A DNA stretch of 55,978 nt from an uncultured Candidatus Saccharibacteria bacterium. GTDB lineage: Bacteria; Patescibacteriota; Saccharimonadia; Saccharimonadales; Saccharimonadaceae. Location of the stretch: contig CALIQQ010000009.1 of assembly GCA_938043965.1 (NCBI GenBank), positions 1 through 55,978 on the forward strand. Direction: 5' to 3'. The notes beneath the pieces are model-generated. The model saw nothing but the letters and a program-made list of their open reading frames with translations. It did no database searches and was not told the DNA's origin. The position numbers and the translations under genes are program-made. This document shows, one piece after another, positions 44,773-52,716 of this stretch. Position 1 is the stretch's first letter, and each line of letters begins with the position of its first letter.

Positions 44773-45915
44773 ATGCATAAAACTACAAAAATCCTCATCG
44801 CCCTCACCGCAATCCTGCTCGTTTCACTCGGAGCATTTATTGGACTTAATAAAAAAGACTCTGCCCGTTCGAAAATTTCAATTATTGCCACCAATTTCCC
44901 GGCCTATGATTTTGCCCGTGCAGTCGCAGGTGACAAGGCTAATGTTAAAATGCTCATTAAGCCAGGTGCCGAAACCCACAATTTTGAACCGACCCCAAAC
45001 GATATTATCGACCTTAAAAATAGTCGAATGTTTATTTACACTGGTGGTGAGTCAGACGAGTGGGTGAAGAAAATTTTAAATGAAATTGATCCTAAAACTA
45101 CTAAAATCATTAAAATGATGGATCAGGTTAAAACTGTTAAAGAAGAACTCGTAGAGGGCATGGAAGATGACGAAGAAAGCCATGACCATGACCACGAACA
45201 CGAAGATAACCATAATCATGACCACAACCACAAACACGATCATAAGCACGAGCATGGCCACGACCATGAACACGAAGCTGAAGATGAACACGACCATGAC
45301 CATGATCACAAATATGACCATGAACATGAACACGATCATGACCATGATCACAAACACAACACCAGCGCCGAGCACTCCGAAGAAGGCGAAGACGATGAAC
45401 ATGTTTGGACCAGCCCGAAGAACGCCATTAAAATTATCAACGCTATCAAGTCGGAACTCGTCAACATCGCTAAAGACGACGCTGCTACTTTTAATCAGAA
45501 CACCGAAAACTACTCTAAAAAGTTATCAGATCTTGACCAATCTTTCCGCGACATCGTAGCCTCCGCTCGTCGTAAGACTCTCGTTTTTGGCGATCGCTTC
45601 CCACTACGCTATTTTGTCGATGAATACGGCCTTAATTATTTCGCTGCATTCCCAGGCTGCTCCGAGCAAACCGAAGCCAGCAGTAAAACCATTGCCTTCC
45701 TTATCGACAAGGTTAAAGCCGAGCAGATTCCAGTTGTTCTAAAAATCGAGCAGAGTAACGGCAAAATTGCTGAAACAATCAGCAAGGCAACAAACGCAAA
45801 AGTTCTTACCTTCCAGTCCGCACATAACGTCTCCCCGGAGGATTTTAAAAAGGGTGTTACCTATATTGACCTCATGACTGGAAATCTCAAGGTTCTGAAA
45901 GAGGCGCTCAACTAA
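44773..45915 (+). CDS. znuA: Zinc-binding protein of an ABC importer (ZnuA)
   Basis: 380 aa. An N-terminal membrane anchor or uncleaved signal (residues 5-25) has no lipobox Cys. The solute-binding fold opens with IIATNFPAYDFARAVAG and contains the metal-site residues ETHNFEPTP, a later DEHVWTSPKNA, and FGDRFPLRYF. Between about residues 137 and 197 lies a very long His/Asp/Glu loop with dozens of alternating HD and HE pairs, larger than in most ZnuA proteins; such loops bind zinc. It delivers Zn(II) to ZnuB. Confidence 0.94.
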   Translation: MHKTTKILIALTAILLVSLGAFIGLNKKDSARSKISIIATNFPAYDFARAVAGDKANVKMLIKPGAETHNFEPTPNDIIDLKNSRMFIYTGGESDEWVKKILNEIDPKTTKIIKMMDQVKTVKEELVEGMEDDEESHDHDHEHEDNHNHDHNHKHDHKHEHGHDHEHEAEDEHDHDHDHKYDHEHEHDHDHDHKHNTSAEHSEEGEDDEHVWTSPKNAIKIINAIKSELVNIAKDDAATFNQNTENYSKKLSDLDQSFRDIVASARRKTLVFGDRFPLRYFVDEYGLNYFAAFPGCSEQTEASSKTIAFLIDKVKAEQIPVVLKIEQSNGKIAETISKATNAKVLTFQSAHNVSPEDFKKGVTYIDLMTGNLKVLKEALN

Positions 45916-46589
45916 TGAGCTTACTCAGCCTGAAACATCTCACTCTTGGTTACGACAAGAGACCGGTTTTTAGAGACCTCAGCCTTTCAATCGATGAACA
46001 TGATTTTATCTGCATCGTAGGTCCAAACGGCTCTGGCAAAACTACACTCATTCGCAGTATCCTGGGAATTATTAAACCCCTTAGCGGCGAAATTAACTAC
46101 GAACAACTCTCAAAAAACTCTATCGGGTATATGCCACAGGAAACTGCTGTTGATCCAAATTTCCCAGCCTCAGTTTTTGAGATTGTTCTTTCAGGCACGC
46201 TAAATCGCGGTCACAACTTTTACGATCAAATCGCTAAAGATCGTGCGCTTTCCGCTCTAAAACAACTCGGCATCATGAAGTTAAAGACTGCGAGTTTCAC
46301 TGAACTCTCCGGCGGTCAACGCCAAAAGGTCCTACTCGCTCGCGCTCTTGTTGCCACCGATCAGCTACTTATTCTTGACGAGCCATCAAACAACCTTGAT
46401 CAAAAATCTAAAGCCAGCCTCTACACTTTAATCAAAAAAATCCACCTTGAACAGGGAATCGCTATTCTAATGGTCACCCACGATTTAGACCATGGTAATC
46501 TCATCGGCGAAAAAATTCTCTCTCTTCAAGACGGCGATTTTTTCTTTGGTTCTACCGCAGACTTCATTCGAAAGGTTCATCATGAATAA
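45915..46589 (+). CDS. znuC: ABC transporter ATPase (ZnuC)
   Basis: 224-aa ATPase that drives zinc import. Walker A GPNGSGKT at residues 36-43, Q-loop in YMPQETAVD, signature ELSGGQRQK and Walker B LLILDEPSNNLD are all present, with the switch His in VTHDLDHG. Its start overlaps the znuA stop and znuB starts within its last bases. Confidence 0.95.
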   Translation: MSLLSLKHLTLGYDKRPVFRDLSLSIDEHDFICIVGPNGSGKTTLIRSILGIIKPLSGEINYEQLSKNSIGYMPQETAVDPNFPASVFEIVLSGTLNRGHNFYDQIAKDRALSALKQLGIMKLKTASFTELSGGQRQKVLLARALVATDQLLILDEPSNNLDQKSKASLYTLIKKIHLEQGIAILMVTHDLDHGNLIGEKILSLQDGDFFFGSTADFIRKVHHE

Positions 46590-47391
46590 CTTAGTTGAAA
46601 TGTTCTCGTACACTTTCATGCTCCGCTCGCTGATTGCTGGCATTTTTATTGCATTATCTGCTGCTCTTGTCGGTACCCAACTTGTCCTCCGCAAAAATTC
46701 CATGCTCGGCGATGGATTATCTCACGTTGCATTTAGCGCTTTTGCCATTGCCTCTGTGTTCGGCCTCGCCCCATTGCCAGTCTCAATTCCACTCGTCATT
46801 TTAACCTCCTTTTTCGTCTTGCGACTCGACCAAAGCTCTAAACTACGCGGCGATTCCGCCATTGCCCTTATGTCCGCCAGTGCTCTCGCTATTGGTACCT
46901 TCGTCGTCTCTCTTGCCGGGACTAACGTTGACATCAACAGTTACTTATTCGGCAGCATCCTCTCCGTCACCACTGGAGAAGTTTGGTTAACTGCCCTAAT
47001 TTCACTCTTCATTATCGCTCTCTATTTATTATTTCATAACAAAATTTTTCTACTCACTTTTGACGAAAACTTCGCTCAGGCTAGTGGCATCAACATAAAA
47101 CTCTATAATGCTATTTTTGCCATACTCTGTTCCGTCATTACTGTTCTCGGCATGCGCATTATGGGTGCCCTCCTCATTTCTAGTCTGCTCGTTTTTCCGA
47201 CCCTCTCCGCTACCATCCTTTCAAAAAACTTCAAAGGCGTCCTGTTCTTCAGTGCCACACTTTCCGTCGTCAATTTCGTCATTGGCCTAATTCTATCCTA
47301 TTTACTCGCCACCCCAACTGGCGCCACCATTGTTATTGCTAATCTTACCGTCTTCGTCATCTTAAAGCTGCTATCTCGGCTGATTCGTTAA
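46582..47391 (+). CDS. znuB: ABC transporter permease (ZnuB)
   Basis: 269-aa membrane permease of the ABC-3 family with eight or nine hydrophobic segments. LRKNSMLGDGLSHVAFSAFA near residue 40 is the family signature that contacts the ATPase, and DENFAQASGINIKLYN is the second coupling segment. ATG at 46582 was chosen because it overlaps the znuC stop and begins MNNLVEMFSY, the usual short N-terminus. Confidence 0.94.
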   Translation: MNNLVEMFSYTFMLRSLIAGIFIALSAALVGTQLVLRKNSMLGDGLSHVAFSAFAIASVFGLAPLPVSIPLVILTSFFVLRLDQSSKLRGDSAIALMSASALAIGTFVVSLAGTNVDINSYLFGSILSVTTGEVWLTALISLFIIALYLLFHNKIFLLTFDENFAQASGINIKLYNAIFAILCSVITVLGMRIMGALLISSLLVFPTLSATILSKNFKGVLFFSATLSVVNFVIGLILSYLLATPTGATIVIANLTVFVILKLLSRLIR

Positions 47392-47452
47392 CTCAAACAG
47401 CAACCTCTTAGTCTCATACACATCCACCAACCATCAGGTCAACACGCTAACA

Positions 47453-47481
47453 TTGACTTATCTAGTAAAAAATGTTATGAT
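47453..47481 (+). promoter_or_regulatory. Promoter of the first helical-repeat gene
   Basis: TTGACT (47453-47458), a 17-bp spacer and TATGAT (47476-47481). The spacer end (tagtaaaaaatgt) resembles those at 48853 and 51664. Confidence 0.75.
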
Positions 47482-47554
47482 ATAGAATAGGATTTACCTA
47501 AAATCCTAGTTGCACATTAAAAAATACTGCAGAATACTGCAAAGGGGGTAAAAT
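47482..47554 (+). promoter_or_regulatory. Leader with shared GCACATT motif
   Basis: It contains a hairpin AGGATTT/AAATCCT and then TTGCACATTAAAAAA (from 47510). Related TATCGCACATTT motifs occur in the leaders at 48909-48920 and 52664-52675. It ends in the AAGGGGGT ribosome binding site. Confidence 0.45.
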
Positions 47555-48820
47555 ATGAAATTAAGATTTAGACCTATCATTAAAGGTGATTGGAGGACTT
47601 ATTTTCCGGGCGACGAGGATCTCGTTGCTAAGGCATCAAAAGATACTGGTTGGGCGATCGAAGATGAGCTCGTTGTTAAGAAATGGCTCGGCTATGAGTT
47701 TTTCGGTGAAGATTATAAAACCTCACCCGAAAATCTTTCATGCTTAGTCCTTTTTCATCCAGCAAAAAAGCACTCCAACATATTATCAAGTACTGCTCGC
47801 GTTGCCATCTATATTGATAGTAGTGGCGAGGTGGATCTCGTTACCGGTCTAGACTCTGCCAACCGCCTAGTTGAGCCTAGCTTAATCCCGATAGTCGAGG
47901 TTAAATTGCAAGAACTTGATGCCAAAGATGCTATTCTAACTCAACTCAAACATCAACATTTACTGTCCGTCATTTGCAAAAAAATGGCAAATTCAGAGCC
48001 ACTCACCGAAGCCGAACTGGAGTTTTTGTTTGAGGTTAGACATTGTATTGACCTCGGCATCGACACTGAGGATGACGGGCGCATCTATGATGCTAGAGAA
48101 TTTTATCACGCTCAGGCTAAAAAATCCGGCGTTCTAACCAATCTTCAAGAAGATCTATTAGAATGTGTATACGGTGAAACTTGGGCCAAGCTAGCTGACC
48201 GTTTCTTAACCTTTTTCGATGCCGGTTGCAACATGAATCTAGCGCTAGGTAGTCTCCATAAAATTCTAAGCAGCTATCAAATGGAACAGGTCATGTATTG
48301 CGACCGCGTGGATAAGGAATTGTTGTTTAATGCCTCTACCGACGAGGCGGTCCTAAAGAATTTTGACAAGATTGTAGCGCTTAAAGATGTTACAATCTTA
48401 AACCAAGTTGTTAGCTTATTACCAGAGTCGTATATCGCAGAAAATATCAAAAAGCTGCTTAGACTTGGGGTGACAAGCGGCACAATTCTAACTTCGCTTA
48501 GCCCCAAAACCGTTGCCAAGAATTTTAATGATTTGCTTAGTTATGGTATTCGCTTAGAAGAACTAATTCCATATCTTGGCCAAAAAATAATTGCTAAGAA
48601 TTTAGAAAAGTTATTCTACTGCGGAGCCGACCCAAGAAAGGTCATGAAACTCCTGTCCGACGAAGATCTGGTTATAAATATCGCCGCCTTAAGGCGAAAA
48701 TACATATCGGACGAAGAAACTGTGGCACTGCTCGATCGAGGCTTTGTCCATAAGAACTTCAACGTCTTGCACAAGAAGTACAAAATCGGCCTGGATGTTT
48801 TAAACAAAAAGTTGCAGTAA
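47555..48820 (+). CDS. Helical-repeat family protein, member 1 (421 aa)
   Basis: Member of a paralogous family with 48951-50459 and, in part, 51803-52264. The N-terminal domain (about 1-110) has the shared motif FPGDE...TGW..EDE...LGYEFFGEDYK. A middle region carries LTEAELEFLFEVRHCIDLGI and CNMNLALGSLHKIL. From about 285 the chain is built of tandem helical units of 33-37 residues with LxxxGxxxxxxxxxLxxxxVAKN-type spacing, for example KTVAKNFNDLLSYGIRLEEL, loosely like mTERF repeats. No catalytic motif or membrane segment is seen. It may bind nucleic acid or protein, but this is inference only. Confidence 0.75.
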   Translation: MKLRFRPIIKGDWRTYFPGDEDLVAKASKDTGWAIEDELVVKKWLGYEFFGEDYKTSPENLSCLVLFHPAKKHSNILSSTARVAIYIDSSGEVDLVTGLDSANRLVEPSLIPIVEVKLQELDAKDAILTQLKHQHLLSVICKKMANSEPLTEAELEFLFEVRHCIDLGIDTEDDGRIYDAREFYHAQAKKSGVLTNLQEDLLECVYGETWAKLADRFLTFFDAGCNMNLALGSLHKILSSYQMEQVMYCDRVDKELLFNASTDEAVLKNFDKIVALKDVTILNQVVSLLPESYIAENIKKLLRLGVTSGTILTSLSPKTVAKNFNDLLSYGIRLEELIPYLGQKIIAKNLEKLFYCGADPRKVMKLLSDEDLVINIAALRRKYISDEETVALLDRGFVHKNFNVLHKKYKIGLDVLNKKLQ

Positions 48821-48827
48821 TTCTTTC

Positions 48828-48855
48828 GGCTCGCTTTCTAGCGGGCCTTTTTTTG
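48828..48855 (+). terminator. Terminator of repeat-family member 1
   Basis: GGCTCGC/GCGGGCC stem plus a T run that merges into the -35 box of the next promoter. Nearly the same hairpin follows member 2. Confidence 0.8.
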
Positions 48856-48881
48856 ACATTATAGATAAAATATGTTAATAT
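48853..48881 (+). promoter_or_regulatory. Promoter of the second helical-repeat gene
   Basis: TTGACA (48853-48858), a 17-bp spacer and TAATAT (48876-48881), closely like the promoter at 51664. Confidence 0.8.
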
Positions 48882-48950
48882 ATATGCATGGGGCCTATTC
48901 AAGACCTCTATCGCACATTTAAAAAATTCGGTTTTATAAGGGGGTATTTT

Positions 48951-50459
48951 ATGAACAGAAAACTTAGAAAATTAGTAAAAGGCGAGTGGAAGATTTTTCT
49001 TCCGGGTGACGAAAATGGTATTCTCGAGTCTGTCAAAGGTACCGGGTGGTGTCTTGAAGACGAGGAGACTGTTAGGCAGTTACTAGGATATGAGTTTTAC
49101 GGCGAAAACTACAAACTTAATCCAGACAATAAAGCCAGCGTCCGACTCTTTTTCGTCGATGAGTTAAATTCAGACACCAAAAAACAAATTAGCAACGTTC
49201 GTATTGCAATTTGTATTAATGGCGAGGGAATTATGAAGAAAGTCTTAGGACTTGAGGCTAAGAATACAATCGTCGAAGGATATTTGTTCCCGATGCTTGA
49301 AGCTGAAGTTTCTATGTTAAACATTGACCCAGTAATTTTAACTCAATTAAATCACCAGAAAAAACTAGTGGCGATTTTAAATAAGATATCAATTGATCAA
49401 CCACTAGAAAAAGCCGAGCTCGAATTCCTCTATGAGACAATTGATTGCATCAATCTTGGAATCAATACGTCCCAGGACGAGCGCGTCTATGCCGCTCGTA
49501 ATTTTGCCCTAGATCAGGCGAAAGAACTCGGCGTCCTAAGCGACTCACAGGAACTAATGTTGGAGTATGTTTATGGCGAATCTTATGGTCAACCAAGTTG
49601 CCTAGGACTACTGTCCGAACGCATAGTTGACTTTATTGAGGCGAACTGTAACGTCAATCTGGCCCTAATGCATCTGAAAAATAGACTTGAACGCTTTCAG
49701 ATGCTTAGATTACTCAAAAGTGATCCGGTCGACAAGTCTTTACTTATTGATGCGTCCACCAGTGCTGCCATTCTCGACAACATCGATGCCATTATCTACC
49801 TCGGAGAATGGCGCGTAGTTGACAAAGCTGCCACTAGATTACCAGAAGAATTCTTGGCCGAGAATATTGAGGAATTCTTAAATCTTGGCGTCAAACCTAA
49901 CACATTATTACAGCGACTTAGCTCCAACAGTGTAGCAAAAAATTTCAAGATTTTTCTAAAATTTGGGCTGAAGGTTGATGATATCATTAGTTACCTTAAC
50001 CCAAAAACAATCGTAAAGAATCTTGATAAGCTTACAAATAGGGGAGCTAACCCGTGCGAAACTATTCGTCATCTAACAAGTAAAGACATCATTGAAAATA
50101 TAAGTTTTTTTAGAAAACAACGAGTTAGTGAGGCTGCCATTGTCGCAAACCTCAGTGATGAATTCATCCACAAGAGCTACCATGAGCTCTGCCAGCAATA
50201 TGGCATTGATGCTAATTTACTGGTACCAAGGCTGAATCGTCAAGATGTTGGAGATAACTTATGGTTTTTCCTAAAATATGGCACAACCATATCAACGCTC
50301 GAGGCAAAATTGCCTACGTTTGAGCTAATTTCAAAGAAAGATATTTTCCTCCTCTTTGGTTGGGAATCCGGTACGCAAAACTGGATCGAAAATCTTGAAA
50401 AGGATTTTCTAAACTCAAAAAATGAGTGGGAAAAGAATGAACAACACACAGAATTTTAA
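48951..50459 (+). CDS. Helical-repeat family protein, member 2 (502 aa)
   Basis: Paralogue of the preceding gene. It shares KGEWKIFLPGDENG, GTGWCLEDEETVRQLLGYEF and YGENYK in the N-terminal domain, then EKAELEFLYETIDCINLGIN and NVNLALMHLKNRLERFQML. Helical repeats follow from about 285, for example SVAKNFKIFLKFGLKVDDII and TIVKNLDKLTNRGANPCETI, with an extra repeat and a charged C-terminus absent in member 1. ATG at 48951 is preferred because AGGGGGT stands before it, exactly as in member 1. An in-frame ATG at 48888 lies six bases past the -10 and would give a leaderless, 21-residue-longer form. Confidence 0.75.
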   Translation: MNRKLRKLVKGEWKIFLPGDENGILESVKGTGWCLEDEETVRQLLGYEFYGENYKLNPDNKASVRLFFVDELNSDTKKQISNVRIAICINGEGIMKKVLGLEAKNTIVEGYLFPMLEAEVSMLNIDPVILTQLNHQKKLVAILNKISIDQPLEKAELEFLYETIDCINLGINTSQDERVYAARNFALDQAKELGVLSDSQELMLEYVYGESYGQPSCLGLLSERIVDFIEANCNVNLALMHLKNRLERFQMLRLLKSDPVDKSLLIDASTSAAILDNIDAIIYLGEWRVVDKAATRLPEEFLAENIEEFLNLGVKPNTLLQRLSSNSVAKNFKIFLKFGLKVDDIISYLNPKTIVKNLDKLTNRGANPCETIRHLTSKDIIENISFFRKQRVSEAAIVANLSDEFIHKSYHELCQQYGIDANLLVPRLNRQDVGDNLWFFLKYGTTISTLEAKLPTFELISKKDIFLLFGWESGTQNWIENLEKDFLNSKNEWEKNEQHTEF

Positions 50460-50469
50460 CCGATTTTTC

Positions 50470-50495
50470 GGCTCGCTTTCTAGCGAGCCTTTTTT
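50470..50495 (+). terminator. Terminator of repeat-family member 2
   Basis: GGCTCGC/GCGAGCC perfect stem with a six-base loop, then six T. Similarity to the hairpin at 48828 supports tandem duplication of gene plus terminator. Confidence 0.87.
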
Positions 50496-50552
50496 CATGC
50501 TTTTTCTTTTCAATTTAAGTTCATGTGCTATAATAAACTTATTAACAATTTA

Positions 50553-50642
50553 ATATCAAGAAGGAGTGAGGGACCGGCCCGTTGACCTCCTGCCAACCTA
50601 CTTTATGCAAGGTGGTAATTCCGACCAAGAAAGGAAAGATAT
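50553..50642 (+). promoter_or_regulatory. SAM-I-type (S-box clan) riboswitch controlling metK
   Basis: The S-box core is clear: AAGGAGTGAGGGACCGGCCC, then TTGACCTCCTGCCAACC, then AAGGTGGTAATTCC. P2 is AGGAG/CTCCT. The candidate P1 pairs ATATC (50553-50557) with GATAT (50638-50642), and GATAT contains the first two bases of the metK ATG. SAM binding would therefore close P1 over the start codon and turn off translation. P4 is very short or missing. A TATAAT box with TGTGC lies upstream near 50529. Confidence 0.85.
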
Positions 50643-51603
50643 GTTCTATCGAACCGCGGAGAGCGTTTCTCCGAAACACCCTGACAAATTATGTGATCGC
50701 ATCAGCGATGCTATTTTAGACGCTTACTTAGCTAAAGATCCCGAGGCTCGCGTAGCAGCTGAGACTTGCGGCGGGCATGACGTAGTCTTCGTCACAGGCG
50801 AAATTACTTCCACTGCCGAGGTAGATATTCCGGCCATCGTCAAGAAAATTGCTGGCGAAAATCTCGAAGTTCACACTAAAATCGTTAAGCAATCGCCTGA
50901 AATCGCACAAGGCGTCGACACCGGTGGTGCTGGTGACCAGGGAATTATGGTAGGCTACGCTTGCGATGACACACCAGAACTTTTGCCGCGTGAAGTTGTA
51001 CTAGCTCGCCGCCTCAACCAATTTATTTATCAAAAACATCCTTACGACGGCAAGACTCAAATCACACTCGCCCCAAATGGCGAAGTTGAATCAATCGTTG
51101 TCAGCTTTCAAAACGTTTCAAGTAAAATCCTCAAGCAACTCGTCGAAGAATTCATTAAAAAATATCAGCTAACTGGAAAATTAGAGCTACATCTAAACCC
51201 GGCCGGCGACTGGAATCAAGGCGGTTTCGATGCCGACACCGGTTTGACTGGTCGCAAGCTAATCGTCGACAACTACGGCCCGGGCGTTGCAATTGGTGGT
51301 GGCTGCTATTCAGGCAAAGATCCTTCCAAGGTTGACCGTTCCGCTGCTTATATGGCTCGCCGAGTAGCTGTTGATTATTTACGCCAGCGTCATGCTCATG
51401 AAGTCATAGTTCGTTTAGCTTATGCTATCGGTAAAGCTGAGCCACTTGAAAAAACCGTCATCATTGACGGCAAACCAGAAGAGATCACTGGCTACGACCT
51501 AACTCCACGCGGAATTATTAAATATCTCGACCTAAAACGTCCAATTTACGCTAAGACCGCTGAATACGGACACTTTGGCGAGGGATTTGACTGGGACAAA
51601 TAG
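50641..51603 (+). CDS. metK: S-adenosylmethionine synthetase (compact)
   Basis: Makes SAM from methionine and ATP. 320 aa, against about 380-400 in the usual enzyme. ESVSPKHPDKLCDRISDAIL holds the active-site His and Asp. GAGDQGIMVGYACDDT, GLTGRKLIVDNYGPGVAIGG and GKDPSKVDRSAAYMARRVA are the substrate and metal motifs, and YGHFGEGFDWDK ends the protein. Losses are in loops rather than in these motifs. The start is ATG 50641 after AAAGGAAAG; an earlier in-frame ATG-like start lies inside the riboswitch and is not used. Regulation is by the upstream aptamer. Confidence 0.95.
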   Translation: MFYRTAESVSPKHPDKLCDRISDAILDAYLAKDPEARVAAETCGGHDVVFVTGEITSTAEVDIPAIVKKIAGENLEVHTKIVKQSPEIAQGVDTGGAGDQGIMVGYACDDTPELLPREVVLARRLNQFIYQKHPYDGKTQITLAPNGEVESIVVSFQNVSSKILKQLVEEFIKKYQLTGKLELHLNPAGDWNQGGFDADTGLTGRKLIVDNYGPGVAIGGGCYSGKDPSKVDRSAAYMARRVAVDYLRQRHAHEVIVRLAYAIGKAEPLEKTVIIDGKPEEITGYDLTPRGIIKYLDLKRPIYAKTAEYGHFGEGFDWDK

Positions 51604-51663
51604 CCCAGCATCGTTCACCTCATTGAAATTACTTAAGTAATAAGCGTACTCGCGTTTTTAACA

Positions 51664-51692
51664 TTGACTTTTTAGTAAATATATGTTAATAT
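51664..51692 (+). promoter_or_regulatory. Promoter of repeat-family member 3
   Basis: TTGACT (51664-51669), a 17-bp spacer ending TATATGT and TAATAT (51687-51692). Confidence 0.8.
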
Positions 51693-51802
51693 AAAAAGAG
51701 AGGTTCTAGTTGAGCCTCCTTTTTTACCTTAAAAATTAAAATCAGCAGTAAATGAACCCGGTATTAGTCGCACTTTAGCGACATTTTGAAGGAGGTATTT
51801 TT

Positions 51803-52264
51803 ATGGGAAGAATCAAGACAGCGAACATTGCAAATAAACAGGCTTTGAACAGAAAAGTCCCTATTTCCGCTAGTAATAGCGTCAGCGTCGGCATTAAAGG
51901 AGCCAATGGACACTACAGAGAACTTATTATCGAGGGCGTCGATCCGGCACTCGTCTTAAGCAATATGGATCCAGAGGCCGTTCTAGCAAACATTCGTGGC
52001 CTACTTCAACTAGGAATCGACCCTAGTCTCGTGGTTAGTCGTTTGCATGACACTCAAATCCATTCTAATTTCGATTTCCTACGAAAACAGATTGGACTAG
52101 ACATCAATCTCTTAGTGCCAAAGTTAACTCCGGAGCAGGTAATCCATAATTTACGCATACTTGTTCGCGGCGGAGTTAGCATTGAGGCTTTACAGAAAGT
52201 ATTATCTAAGGCTGAAATGACAAGACTAAGAAGTAGCTTAATCTCTTACGGCCTCAGTTTCTAA
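51803..52264 (+). CDS. Short helical-repeat family protein, member 3 (153 aa)
   Basis: It consists almost only of the helical repeats seen in the two larger paralogues: VDPALVLSNMDPEAVLANIR, LLQLGIDPSLVVSRLHD, IGLDINLLVPKLTPEQVIHN and GGVSIEALQKVLSKAEM. The N-terminal FPGDE domain is missing; the first 45 residues are basic and unlike the others. It could be a regulator of, or a degenerate duplicate from, the larger genes. AAGGAGGT precedes the ATG. The leader of about 105 nt contains a GTCGC/GCGAC hairpin. Confidence 0.65.
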   Translation: MGRIKTANIANKQALNRKVPISASNSVSVGIKGANGHYRELIIEGVDPALVLSNMDPEAVLANIRGLLQLGIDPSLVVSRLHDTQIHSNFDFLRKQIGLDINLLVPKLTPEQVIHNLRILVRGGVSIEALQKVLSKAEMTRLRSSLISYGLSF

Positions 52265-52345
52265 TCTTTTTTCAGGCTCAGATTTGAGCTCAGGCTCAGG
52301 CTCATTCTCGCCTCGCACCTTAAGCTGATTTTTAATTTTTGTTCC
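52262..52345 (+). repeat. Short CAGGCTC tandem repeat after member 3
   Basis: Three copies of CAGGCTC lie within about 35 bases after the stop. No gene or clear function is visible in it. Confidence 0.4.
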
Positions 52346-52499
52346 ACCCCAGATTTATTTCTGGGGTTTTTGTTGTCTCCCTAGATCTATTTCTACCATA
52401 TCTTTTAGCAACTTGAGCAACACTACGTTTCTCTATAGTTAGTTCTTTTATTGCACATCCACGTTGCTTTTCTATTGATTTATCTTTACAATATGCCAT
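52332..52499 (-). pseudogene. Transposase N-terminal remnant (IS3/IS481-like)
   Basis: From an ATG at 52499 the frame reads MAYCKDKSIEKQ, then LTIEKRSVAQVAKRYGRNRS, a helix-turn-helix typical of the N-terminus of IS3/IS481-type transposases. The homology ends after about 40 codons and the frame runs into the terminator of the neighbouring gene, so the rest is deleted. A similar start (MAYCIAKSIEIQRSKA) is found at 54040. Confidence 0.6.
52346..52372 (+). terminator. Terminator downstream of repeat-family member 3
   Basis: ACCCCAG/CTGGGGT stem then five T. Confidence 0.85.
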
Positions 52500-52601
52500 A
52501 TAGGTAGCCTTTCTTATTTTTAAGTAGAGTAGTGTTAAGACTAAGTATAAGACTACCTATATTTTATTGCAAAGGTGCTGGACTATTACGCAGTATTGAC
52601 A
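52500..52601 (-). mobile_element. 5' end of a decayed IS
   Basis: It lies upstream of the transposase remnant on the minus strand. A long hairpin TAGGTAG/CTACCTA stands before the transposase start, and the outer terminal repeat (52566-52601) contains TTGCAAAGGTGCTGGACTAT and ends in TTGACA. The same plan is seen at 54041-54157. Confidence 0.6.
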
Positions 52602-52624
52602 AAAATACAAATTCGTGATATTAT
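52596..52624 (+). promoter_or_regulatory. IS-end promoter of the 83-aa gene
   Basis: TTGACA (52596-52601) at the IS tip, a 17-bp spacer and TATTAT (52619-52624). The leader then contains TATCGCACATTT. Confidence 0.75.
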
Positions 52625-52716
52625 ACCGTAATATTCTTTTTGAATATGTATTTTATGTTTTTGTATCGCACATTTCAACATGCAGGGAAGCAGCCAGTGA
52701 AATTGGAGGTGATTTT

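Noticed and set aside
45167..45559. Long Met/Thr/Asn-rich or Val/Ile/Phe-rich frames over the znuA His loop
   Set aside because: They are shadows of the repeated His and Asp codons of znuA and lack start signals.
46492..46581. Earlier start for znuB
   Set aside because: It lies inside znuC and gives an N-terminus unlike other permeases; ATG 46582 overlaps the znuC stop as expected.
50566..50640. Earlier start for metK
   Set aside because: It lies within the SAM riboswitch; the conserved MetK N-terminus and an SD sequence favour ATG 50641.
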